From Brachionus rotundiformis (Eukaryota > Rotifera > Eurotatoria > Ploima > Brachionidae), in contig JAESIW010000207.1 in assembly GCA_016802295.1 (NCBI GenBank), forward strand, positions 2,338,876 to 2,402,875: a stretch of DNA of 64,000 bases, read 5' to 3'. Position numbers and translations under genes: made by a program. The notes under the pieces were generated by a model. The model was given only the letters and a program-made list of their open reading frames with translations, was not told the origin of the DNA and ran no database searches. Below, in pieces: positions 1 through 9,644 of this stretch; positions within the stretch are counted from its first letter, which is position 1; each line of letters opens with the position of its first letter.

Positions 1-116
1 AATTACAAAAAATTACTCATATAAATTTTATTTAGCTCTTTATATAATTAAGAGTTTTTTTGTTTTTTTTTCAAAATAAAACCAAATTATTATATTTAAA
101 AAAAAAGACATTTAGA

Positions 117-809
117 ATGATAGCAAAGTCAACTACCAATATAATTATTTATTTCATTGCCATATCAATTGTAAAATCACAGTACTTTTATCAAGACGAT
201 TATCCCGTTTTTAATGATACCCTTATTGATCAGCAACATGAAAATAGTCTTAGTTCAGAAAACTATGTATTTGATCAGCCAAAAGCCTCTATCTTAGAAC
301 CAATAGAGCATTTCAATCCGTCTGAAAAGGAACAAGTTGAAGAGCTTGTCGACCAGAAGCAAGATTATCCCATGGAAAAGAATAACTCCCTTGACAAGCA
401 AGGACAATTTCCTTTGGATTATTCCCATAATGAACAAATAAAAGATAACATTGATAAAGACATTGAAATCGAGTATATGGAGTATGATTACAGTGAACTT
501 TTGAACGAATATGAAGATGATTTTAAAGAATATGAGTTGACCACAGTTACCAAAGATATCAAAGATACCACCAAAGAGACTCTGATAGAAAAGGTGATAA
601 ACCAACATGTTACCGACCAAAGTCAAGGGGAAAAGAAGCCCTTTAACTTACTCTACATTTTTGTTCCGGTAGCGACCATTGCTGCATTGGTTCTGGTCGT
701 TGCTCTGGCACTCATTTTTAGAAAAATTGCCATCAAAAAACGAAATTCAACGACAAACAAAAATTTCATCTACAATCCAGTACCTACTGGTGAAGTTCCA
801 AGAGTATGA
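117..809 (+). CDS. small type I membrane protein with acidic ectodomain (unknown family)
   Basis: Single-exon protein of 230 residues. I chose the ATG at 117 because a hydrophobic signal peptide follows it directly (residues 1-21, ending near VKSQ); an upstream in-frame start would put a basic leader in front of it. The mature part begins QYFYQDDYP and is rich in Asp, Glu and Lys up to about residue 174. One transmembrane helix follows (about 177-200, PVATIAALVLVVALALIF), then a short basic tail ending YNPVPTGEVPRV. No catalytic motif or known domain is visible. The order signal peptide, YFY-acidic start, single helix, basic tail and YxPV near the C terminus is repeated in the protein at 2277-2759, so the two may be diverged paralogues. 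Function unknown. That it is a real gene is likely from length, composition and topology. Confidence 0.7.
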   Translation: MIAKSTTNIIIYFIAISIVKSQYFYQDDYPVFNDTLIDQQHENSLSSENYVFDQPKASILEPIEHFNPSEKEQVEELVDQKQDYPMEKNNSLDKQGQFPLDYSHNEQIKDNIDKDIEIEYMEYDYSELLNEYEDDFKEYELTTVTKDIKDTTKETLIEKVINQHVTDQSQGEKKPFNLLYIFVPVATIAALVLVVALALIFRKIAIKKRNSTTNKNFIYNPVPTGEVPRV

Positions 810-1948
810 TTATAGAATCAAAATACAGTCTTTTAAAACAGCTATATACATATACAAAAATATTGATTTCTACTTGAATTATTATTTTTTATTAATAGAT
901 AAATGATTTTTTTAATTGTTTGAAATTTTATAATTAATTTTTGCAGATTTATTTTGTTAAATTTTAGTAATATCTATTTTTGAATTTATAGGAAATAATT
1001 TGTTGAGAACGATTTTTCTAATTTATATATTTTTCTAATATAAATCCTTACATTCAATAAATAACATTTAGAATTAGATTTGAATTTAATTTTTTCACTA
1101 CAAAAACAAGAGGAAATTAAAATTTATTTAATCAAAATTGATTAAAAAAAAAAAGCATATTACTTCAATAAATTATTTTTCATTTATAACAAATTTGTTT
1201 ATTTAAATTTATAAACTTGGCATGAATAAGAGCACCTGTTTTTAGACATGTTTAAAAGCATTTCTAAAGGCAATTTGGTTCTAAGAAGAATTAGGTGGTA
1301 TTTTTAAACGCGTTGTTAAAGCCTTAGAAAAAACAAAACAAAACATAGCAAAAAAGTTTATTTAATTTAAGGTAACTATAAAATTCAAGAATGTTCTTGA
1401 ATTTTGAAATTAATTAATTTAAAGATTAGATAACAAGTTGAATTTATATTTTTACAAAAAAGTCAATTAAATCAGTTTTTATTCTATTGAGTAAATAAAT
1501 TAAAAAAAATTAAGTTAATTTGATATTTTATTTATCGAAGGATTTAAAATTGTGATATAATATTTCTCATTTAGAATTATTTTTAGAAAAAATTTTAAAA
1601 AAATCTATTTATGCTTTTTAAATTTAATTATCCTACTTTTCAACAAGAAATACGCTTTTTGATTTTCTACAATTTATCTAATAATTATCTTCTGCTTTTG
1701 ATAATCATATCTGGACGGATTAATTTCAATTTATCTTTTAATTTTTAAAAAAAAGATATGAACGTTTTCTTGTATTAAATGAATTCCAACTTGAATAAAA
1801 TAAATTAATTTTGTTTTAAGATATTGAATTTTGATCAATTTATTAATTATTTTTTATCGCTTAAAAAAAATTTTGTCACTCTTTTATTTTTTTGTTTAAA
1901 ATTAAAAATAATATAAAAAATATGAAAAAATTTGAATTTGAAAAATTT
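810..1948. other. intergenic, no gene seen
   Basis: Extremely AT-rich with poly-A and poly-T runs. I see no coding exon, RNA gene or repeat structure that I can support. It holds the 3' region of the first gene and the 3' flank of the minus-strand tRNA-Trp. Confidence 0.6.
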
Positions 1949-2020
1949 GACCCCGACGTGACTCGAACACGCAACCTTCTGATCTGGAGTCAGACGCGCT
2001 ACCAATTGCGCCACGAAGTC
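1949..2020 (-). tRNA. tRNA-Trp (anticodon CCA)
   Basis: The reverse complement reads as a 72-nt tRNA. The acceptor stem pairs GACTTCG with CGGGGTC (two G-T wobbles). The D arm contains GGCGCAATTGGTAGCGC. The anticodon stem TCTGA/TCAGA encloses the loop CTCCAGA with anticodon CCA, and the T arm contains GTTCGAGTC. No intron. The sequence is close to other animal nuclear tRNA-Trp genes. A T-rich run just downstream on the minus strand can serve as RNA polymerase III terminator. Confidence 0.95.
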
Positions 2021-2276
2021 TCTCCTTCTAACACTATTCAATTTATTTAACAAACTGCCTTAAGTTTAAAAAACATAAATATAATCAACCATAAAAAATT
2101 ACATTCTAATTATTCAACTATTTCAAAATTAATTATAATAAACAATATAATAATAAGTATTTTTTTATTCTCTTACAATAGTATATTGATTAGAAAATTT
2201 TAATATTTAGAATTAAATTTTTGCTAAATTATTCTTAAAAAATTCCAAATTTAATTTATGTAAATATTCAGTAACA

Positions 2277-2759
2277 ATGAAATTGGAAGTGGTTTTGTTT
2301 CTTAATTTTCTGGTACTTGTTCATTGCCAAGACTACTTTTACGATGCGGAGCTAAGTCCCGAACAAATAGATGAGATAAAAGCGAACAGAACTCGCCTTG
2401 AGGAAGAGGAACGCAGCAAAGTAACCCAACCGACCGAAAAAGTCCCCGAATGGTTCCAAAACGAGAACCCAGATGACCCATTGAGCAAATTTATGAAGGA
2501 AAAAATGGATGAGTATTTGGAAAAATACAAGAAAGAGCAAAAAGAAAAATTGAGGTCTCGATTTAAATCATCTAGCATTGACCACTCGTTCTGGAGTGTT
2601 ATTTCATTGATGGCCTTTTTTGGCACTGGCACTCTAATTAGTTTAATAATCATTGTGGTCAAGAACAACCAGATGTCTAATATAGCCATACAAAAATCAA
2701 AAAAAAAGCCCATCAAACAAGATTACATGCCAGTTAATCAAAATGACTTAAATGTTTAA
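2277..2759 (+). CDS. small type I membrane protein, possible paralogue of 117-809
   Basis: Single-exon, 160 residues. The N terminus is a signal peptide (about 1-18, MKLEVVLFLNFLVLVHC). The mature start is QDYFYDAELSPEQ. A charged, probably helical ectodomain rich in Glu and Lys follows (to about residue 100), then a transmembrane helix near 105-127 (SLMAFFGTGTLISLIIIVV) and a basic tail ending DYMPVNQNDLNV. No known domain. The topology, the YFY-acidic mature N terminus and the Y-x-P-V motif near the C terminus match the neighbour at 117-809, although overall sequence similarity is low. A YxPV-type tail could be a sorting or adaptor-binding signal, which is inference. Function unknown. Confidence 0.7.
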   Translation: MKLEVVLFLNFLVLVHCQDYFYDAELSPEQIDEIKANRTRLEEEERSKVTQPTEKVPEWFQNENPDDPLSKFMKEKMDEYLEKYKKEQKEKLRSRFKSSSIDHSFWSVISLMAFFGTGTLISLIIIVVKNNQMSNIAIQKSKKKPIKQDYMPVNQNDLNV

Positions 2760-2990
2760 TTTAACTCAATCCGATTCGAAAAAATGTTAAATTTTTTTTA
2801 AATAAAAATTTTTATTAAAAAACTAAACATCTTTATTATTTTATTTCTCTATCATCTAGGTTATGTATATCTTAAATTTGACAAATCGAACTTTTATGTT
2901 GACATATTACAGAAATCGCTCATAATGACTTGGTAAAATATCAAGTGTCTCTTGTGAGCAAGAACCGGTATAGAATAACCTAAAAGCATG

Positions 2991-2998
2991 TATAAAAG
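2991..2998 (+). promoter_or_regulatory. TATA box of the fibrinogen-like gene
   Basis: TATAAAAG lies 45 bp before the ATG at 3036. A TATA box at this distance implies a start site roughly 15-20 bp before the ATG and a very short 5' untranslated region. The match is to the canonical TATA consensus; use as promoter is inferred. Confidence 0.5.
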
Positions 2999-3035
2999 CG
3001 ATCCTAAATTGGATCTTCTGAAAATTCCATTCAAA

Positions 3036-4883
3036 ATGAATTACAGCTATATTGTATTGATTTTCTATTTTGGCATTGTCAGTATAAGTTGGTGTGCCAA
3101 GCAAGCACCAAAAGAGTCTAGCTCTAATGCTGAGCTGTCCAATAGTGAATTATTGACATTAATTGAGGCTACCAAAGTTGAACCAGAAAATCCGACCAAA
3201 ATAACTACAAAATCCATATCACCAAGTTCCAATCCGAGCTTGTCTGAGCAAAAAACCAAACTTGTATCATCCCATCCCGGCACAAAAGCGCCAGAATACG
3301 AACACATCGCAAATAATTATATAAAACATTCCACTAATAGATACAGTACACCAGTCAAATTTTATCATCCCTATGATGATGAAAATGATGAAGCCAAGTC
3401 CTACTATTTTAATAAATCTTTGACCATAGCATGGAAAAAAAACGACTATCCAAACTACAGAATCAGTATATTCAGCTCTAAATTATCCAATGGTGAAAGT
3501 CTTATTGTCTGGTACTACTCAACCATTAATTCAATTGTATTTGAAATTATAAAATACAATATGTCTTCTAGCTTTGAAATATTGAGACTTGGCACATTAC
3601 GTTTTGACTATTTATTTTTTAGCTTTAACCATTATGGTACTTTAGGTATCTACTTAGATTGTCCAAGTTTGACTAATCAAAAAATAAAATATGATTTTTA
3701 TGCATTTAATTTAATGAATGAAGTTCAAATTTTCAATGGAGCTATATTATATGATAGATTGGAGAGTGCCATGCGGGACAATTATTGCAAAATATCTACC
3801 AGTGTGCAGCCATCAATGGTACTTTATTTAGAGACAAGTCTGACTGAGCAAAGTAGTGTACTTTTGTTCTCATTTAGCAACAATGGTATAGAGTATTCTC
3901 TTATCTATTTTAATGGGTACTTTAAGCTTTTGTCTGGTAATGGCATGGCTATATCAATAACCAACGAGCCTGTGTATGTGCTAGCACCAACTGGAGTTTA
4001 TCTTTTGTTTAGATTGAATAGTGTTGAAATTTATAGCTTGTGTCCATCAAAAAGAGAGCCGGTCCTTGAATGGAGGACTGCATTTTTCAACCGCAAAACT
4101 CAAATAGAGACATCATTAAAATTCAAAATGGGCAGTGTCCTGCTTCCAAGTTTACTGGAGAAATTTTGCTTTACTAAATTTATGGAAGAATTTGTTCCTA
4201 GATCCAGCTACATACCATCAAAATTGGTCAACATGTATTTAGACAACATAAATAGTGTAAGTCCTTTCACAGGTCTATTTTTGCCAATGGATTATGAAGT
4301 TGACAAATTACTCGAATTCAAGTCAACACCAGGTTTTAGCCTTAACTTTTTGCTTCGAACAGAAACCATGATTTTAATAGCATCAAGAGCATTTGCCAGA
4401 AGAGGCTTTTTTGACCGCTCCATTAGAGACTATATATCAGGATTTTCTGACGGTGGGGAAAATTTTTGGATCGGACTGGACACTCTGCATAAAGCAACTA
4501 ATAAATACAGCTATAGGCTAAAAGTTGAGGTATTTTTTAATGGAAAATTTATAGTTGAAGAGTATGGCTTATTTAAAGTGGCCTCTGGAGAGAATAACTT
4601 TAGACTGACAATTGGAAATTTGAAGTCAGGTGTAAATGCATTTTTTCAGTATCATGACTATGCTGATTTTTCAACTTTTGATTTTGGTAACCAACGTTTT
4701 CAAGCGATCAAGTACTCGGCAGGATTTTGGCACAGACCTGCCGAACCACGCAATACTTCAATAGATAACTTTTATTGTTTTAGTTGTGAGGACGATTACG
4801 ACTCTTATGGCAGCTCGTTTATACAAACTATTTCATATTTTACAGTCAAAAGTTATGTGACAAAAATGTATCTAATCTTATGA
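3036..4883 (+). CDS. secreted protein with degenerate C-terminal fibrinogen-related domain
   Basis: One exon, 615 residues. The ATG at 3036 begins a clear signal peptide (MNYSYIVLIFYFGIVSISWC); the in-frame ATG 16 codons earlier would hide it. A Ser/Thr/Pro/Lys-rich low-complexity stretch follows (about 22-100), then a long middle region with no family I recognise. Near residues 455-575 the sequence resembles a fibrinogen C-terminal (FReD) domain: a D-R-S-I-R-D-Y-x-x-G-F stretch, then NFWIGLDTLHKAT, YRLKVEV, EEYGLFKV, FRLTIGN and a late AGFWHRP. The Cys pair and the calcium-binding Asp cluster typical of ficolins, tenascins and angiopoietins are not evident, and the C terminus is altered. Binding of carbohydrate or protein is therefore only a guess. 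No transmembrane segment is visible. Confidence 0.65.
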   Translation: MNYSYIVLIFYFGIVSISWCAKQAPKESSSNAELSNSELLTLIEATKVEPENPTKITTKSISPSSNPSLSEQKTKLVSSHPGTKAPEYEHIANNYIKHSTNRYSTPVKFYHPYDDENDEAKSYYFNKSLTIAWKKNDYPNYRISIFSSKLSNGESLIVWYYSTINSIVFEIIKYNMSSSFEILRLGTLRFDYLFFSFNHYGTLGIYLDCPSLTNQKIKYDFYAFNLMNEVQIFNGAILYDRLESAMRDNYCKISTSVQPSMVLYLETSLTEQSSVLLFSFSNNGIEYSLIYFNGYFKLLSGNGMAISITNEPVYVLAPTGVYLLFRLNSVEIYSLCPSKREPVLEWRTAFFNRKTQIETSLKFKMGSVLLPSLLEKFCFTKFMEEFVPRSSYIPSKLVNMYLDNINSVSPFTGLFLPMDYEVDKLLEFKSTPGFSLNFLLRTETMILIASRAFARRGFFDRSIRDYISGFSDGGENFWIGLDTLHKATNKYSYRLKVEVFFNGKFIVEEYGLFKVASGENNFRLTIGNLKSGVNAFFQYHDYADFSTFDFGNQRFQAIKYSAGFWHRPAEPRNTSIDNFYCFSCEDDYDSYGSSFIQTISYFTVKSYVTKMYLIL

Positions 4884-6998
4884 AATAAATAATTTAATTA
4901 ATCAATTTTTTGTCTACTAATTTAATTAAATAAATTTTTTTTTTATATTCCGATTAACATTTTTTAATTCAAATTTTTGAAAATTTATTTTTTAAATTTG
5001 AGCATAAATTCCCAAAATTTTAATCAGAGTTTTTTATTATACAATTAATAAAATAATTAAAAATCAAATTCAATTATCTGAGATAGTTAAGTTTAATGAA
5101 ATTATAATAATTTTGATGCTTCAAGGGTTTGTTAAGGGTGCCAAAAATAAAAAATTTATAATACAATAAAGATTATGCTTTGATTTAATTTTAAAATTAA
5201 AAAAAAAATTTATAATATCTAAAAATATGATTAAGATTTTGAATAATGTATTGATGAACAAATTTGATTAAATGTTATTCATACTTGAGTAAAAATCTAT
5301 TCTAAAATGATAGAACTAATCATTAGTTTGATTCGGTCTCCTTAGCTACATCATTCCCTCGGGATCCAAAAGTCTCCAAATTTATTTCTCTTTTGGGTTA
5401 ACTATGCTATAAACTTTATTTTCAAAAAAAAGATTTATCTTTCTTCATTAAAAAACAAAAATTAAATTTATTAAAAAATATAATTTAACTTCAACTACTA
5501 CTACTTAAAGTGTCAATTAATAAATCAGATTTAAAAATTATTCAAATTAAGCAATTAAATAGCTGGATAATAAAATATATCTTTTAATTCTAAATTAATT
5601 AATTTTATAAAAATATTTATTCTTAAATTTATTTATTTTAAAAAAATAATCCGCAGCTTAAAGAGCAATTTGTTTGATGAATCTTTTATTTTTAATTAAA
5701 GTATTAGAAACGCTAAATCTTTTTATTATTTTCTAGTCTTCCGGTTTTATAATCCCATTAGATTTTGCTATTTACGACAATAATAGATCATTTAATATGT
5801 AAGGACAAATCTTTGAAACTTTCATTACTTTTAATTTTATTCTAATTGAATTAAAAAATAATTAATAATTTGTATGTTATGTTGATTGGGTATTTAGTTT
5901 GTAATTTTTTTCTAAATTTATTAATACTTTTAATTAAATTAGTCTCGTTTGTTTGGCATTTTTATCTGTTTAAGTCTCGAATTAATAATTAATTTCTGAG
6001 TAAAAAAAAAACTTGGGATTATTTTTCCTTTGCAATTTCTCATAGATAATGAAATAAAAATTTTTTAAGGAATTAAATAAACATATTAGAGCTAAGACAA
6101 ATTTTTATATTTTATTTTTATTTTTGAATATAAATTGATTTTTTTTCAAAATTTGTCTAAAAAATTATAAGCTACACTATATCAATATTTATATATATTT
6201 TCCCTATTTTGAAAAAATTAAGGATCTTAAATTTAATTTTAGTTTTCATATGTTTCAGGATTAAATGATTAGTCCTGTTTTAGATAATCAACAATTTTCA
6301 TTAAGATTGTACCTATTTTATTTCTAAGCTATATTGTTATACCTTTATAAACTCTAAGATTACGCAGCAGCTTAAATTATTTAATTTTTTTTCAGTTTAC
6401 GGAATAAAAGATTCCCATTTAAAAAATTTAAGTTCATTTATGCTTAAAAATATATTCATTAAGGTTTTTTCTTTTATTTATAATCATTTTTAAAGCTTTT
6501 GAGAAGGATATAAACTCTTGCAAATTCCTAATTTATTGAATCCGGTTATAATACTTATTAAAAAAAACTAGAAAAATCTTAAGACAGCTTTATTTTTGAG
6601 TAAATGAGAATTTTTTACCTTAAAAAGAGCTGACTTGAGTTTCAAAATTTTGAAGAATTTTATTAATTATGGAATAAACAATGATATTATTAGAACAAGT
6701 ACTTTTAATTTTTACGACACAAACTCTCTAAAACACAAATCAATAAATATTTAGTAATTAAATTATTATCATTATATTATTGGAGTGATTATCTATTTAT
6801 TTCCAATTTGTTTCAAAGCTGTATAATTTTAAATCACGATATATATGATATGTATTATTTTAATCTATTTGGGAATTAAAATCTAAGCTCTAATTCAAAA
6901 AATTTTTATTTTATTTGACAATTTAACAAATATTTTAGATTTGAAATTAAATTTACTTCCCTTTTATATAATAACTATTAATTGATTGAATTTATGAA
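4884..6998. other. intergenic, no gene seen
   Basis: About 2.1 kb of AT-rich DNA. I see no supported gene. A short less AT-rich patch near 5325-5395 stands out in composition but gives no convincing open frame. The first (signal-peptide) exon of the GPCR gene may lie in the last part of this stretch; I could not place it. Confidence 0.5.
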
Positions 6999-9372
6999 AT
7001 GATGAATGAGTGTCGACTGAGCCGCTTTGGCTCCTTTTCACCTGAAATTTTCAATCGATTAAGCTGTGCCAATTGCTACAATTTGCTTGCCTATGTTTTT
7101 CCAGATACAAGCCTCTACTACAATGTTACTTTAGATGGTTTTTTGGCCTCAGATTCTCTTAGTCTTGATCCCACGAATAGACAAGATATTTTGAGGATAG
7201 GAAATTCAATGGCATCGCTTGAGTTCGAGAAATGGCGAGCCTGTTGTGACAGTGCTGAGCAATGCTGCTCAGATACAATGGTCAATAGCTATGTGAACAC
7301 TTCAACACATTGTATTTCCATTTGGGATGGATGGTCTTGTCACAAAGACACAGCGAATGGTCATATAAGCAAAGTTAAGTGTCCATATTATGTCTTGGAA
7401 GACACCTGTAACACTATATTTGGTATTAGAAAATATTTTTTTTTATTTTTGAAAATAATTTGTTTCTTAATTTTATAAAAACAGAATATGCCTATTTCAA
7501 ATGTGAGCCAGATGGTGCCTGGTTTAGAAACAGCTATGGCGAATGGGCAAATTATACCGGATGCATGCAGTCATTTCTACCTGTAGGATTTTATAAGAAA
7601 TATACTAAATATTAATTTTTTAAGAAAAGATAAGACAACGTTTAATAAACGTGAATATTATTTGTCAAACAATTAGTTTAATTTTTCTACTAATCGGCTT
7701 ATGTATATTCTTTTCTTACAAGTAATTACTTTATTTAAAATTTAAAAATAGATCGGTTTAGCTTATATAAAAGATTATTTTATTAAATTAAATCTTTACA
7801 GCATTAGAAACTCTTTAATTTTTTTGCCAAATGATTGAAATAATGGTTAGATAATAATTAATAACTAAATCTAAATAATTAAATTAAACTAAAGAATATT
7901 TTATTTTAATTAACCAAAAATGTCATGATATTTACATTTTTTGTGTAGCAGGTGTCTTTCAAGACATAATATGGACAGTTAATTAAACCAACCATAATGT
8001 AACAATGTTTTAAACAAAATTCAATTAAAAAATTAAGCATCTTTTTACCATTTTTTAAAAACTAAAATCTAATTAATACTGATAATTTAAACAGTACAGA
8101 AATATATCTTTTAAATCAAATTATTACAGTTTAATTTGTCCATTTCTAATTAACCAAAAGTATCCCAATGTTCGTTAAGTGGATCTAAGACATGCAATAT
8201 AATTTGCATAATTTTTACCAAGAATACTGTTTTTCAATTTAACTTTACCAGCACAAACTTTTTGAATTTTTTTTATGATAAATCGGTCTATTCTTAATTG
8301 ATATTAATTATTTATTAACGATTTAAACAAAAATTAGACAACTCCGAGTTAATAGAATTTTATTGCATAAGAATTTTTTTGTCTCCTTGATATTTCACTC
8401 TGTTATTCAAATAGTATGGGAATCAATTGTAATGAAGCAGAATCTGCACAATGTAGAGAAATACATTGAAACAAATCATGTATTATTCACTATTATTGAT
8501 TGATTATTTTTTTTAATATTTTAATTAAAGCCTGGATGTATTTTTATCAATTTACTCTTGCAGTATACTCGAAGTACCAATTATTTTTGGATGTTTAGCG
8601 AAAGTCTCTACCTGTTCAAGCTACTTATTTCTGTGTTTAAAGAAGAGTCTACAATTTACATATATTATTTGATCGGATGGAGTAAAATTTATTAAAATTA
8701 AAGATAAAAAATTTTTATTATAAAAAAAGTGATTCCGCTCATCATATGCTTGATCTACGCTTTTTGTACCTATATGTTTAATAATAACAGCTGCTGGACC
8801 AAAAATACAGTCTTGATCTACATAATAAATGTTCCCAATCTTTTGACCATTTTGGTAAATTGAACAAGCCTTATAAAACAAAATTTTTTATTTTTATTCA
8901 AAAGCTTAACTTTGTTTTTTTGATCATCATAATTAAAGTGCTTTATGAAAAATTGACTGCTACCAACACCAATGAACCGCATCAGTACAAAAAAGCGGTC
9001 AGGGCTACTTTAATTCTTGTTCCATTGTTTGGCTTGCATCTTTTCCTTAGCCCGTATATCATGTGCGAGTCGGCGCCTGGTTCACAGATTCACAATTTTA
9101 TAAACAGATTAGTTGAAAGCTTACAGGTAAAAATAGTTTGTTGGTATTTTTTAATTCTGAATTTTTTCCAGGGCTTCATTGTGTCCATTATTTACTGCTT
9201 TTTGAATGGTGAAGTATTCGCACTGCTTAAATCAAGCTTTATGCAACTTAGCTTCGTCAAAAAGATACACAAGAAGCGCCAAGAGTCTTCACAAGTATGT
9301 GCGAGTGGTTGTAATTATTCTACGATTAATGATAAAAGGAACAAAAACAACAATTCACTGGTGGTTATTTAA
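6999..9372 (+). CDS. class B (secretin-family) GPCR, calcitonin/DH31-receptor-like
   Basis: Peptide-hormone receptor of the plasma membrane, expected to couple to G proteins. I reconstructed eight exons: 6999-7422, 7485-7582, 7630-7721, 8338-8479, 8531-8681, 8730-8854, 8905-9126 and 9172-9372. All have GT..AG ends and matching phases, giving about 484 residues. Exons 1-2 carry the extracellular hormone-binding domain (DGWSC, KCPYY, KCEPDGAW, EWANYTGC) after a W-x-x-CC-x-x-A-x-x-CC stretch. Exon 3 holds helix 1, exon 4 has LLHKNFFVS (helix 2), exon 5 TRSTNYFWMF and LIGW (helices 3-4), exon 6 NNSCW (loop 2), exon 7 KLTATNT and KAVRATLILVPL (helices 5-6) and exon 8 IIYCFLNGEV (helix 7). The family is clear. 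The calcitonin/DH31-type assignment rests on the CC motif and is tentative. No signal peptide is seen, so a 5' exon is probably missing from this model. Confidence 0.88.
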
Positions 9373-9644
9373 ATTTTTTTATTAATTTATAAGCAATTTA
9401 TTAAATATGATTCACGAGCAGAATTTTAGTAAATGAGAAAATTTAATTAAATTTAAAAAATAAAATAAAATGTCCTCATGAATTATTTTTTAATTTTTCT
9501 AGCCTTTAAAAACCCTTGGATAATAGATATTAATTTTTAAAAATTTAAAAGTAAACTTAATTAAGTTTTTATATTTAAATCACGTGATCAATTAATTAAT
9601 GTAAATTATTAATAATTTATTTTTAAAAAAACACTGATTTTAAA

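Noticed and set aside
294..626. Minus-strand hydrophobic 110-codon frame
   Set aside because: Antisense of the acidic ectodomain of the gene at 117-809. Antisense of Glu/Asp/Lys-rich sequence becomes Phe/Leu/Ile-rich by necessity.
8621..8881. Minus-strand 86-codon frame with a coding-like look
   Set aside because: It overlaps the exons coding for helices 4-5 of the class B receptor on the plus strand, whose motifs and splice phases are convincing.
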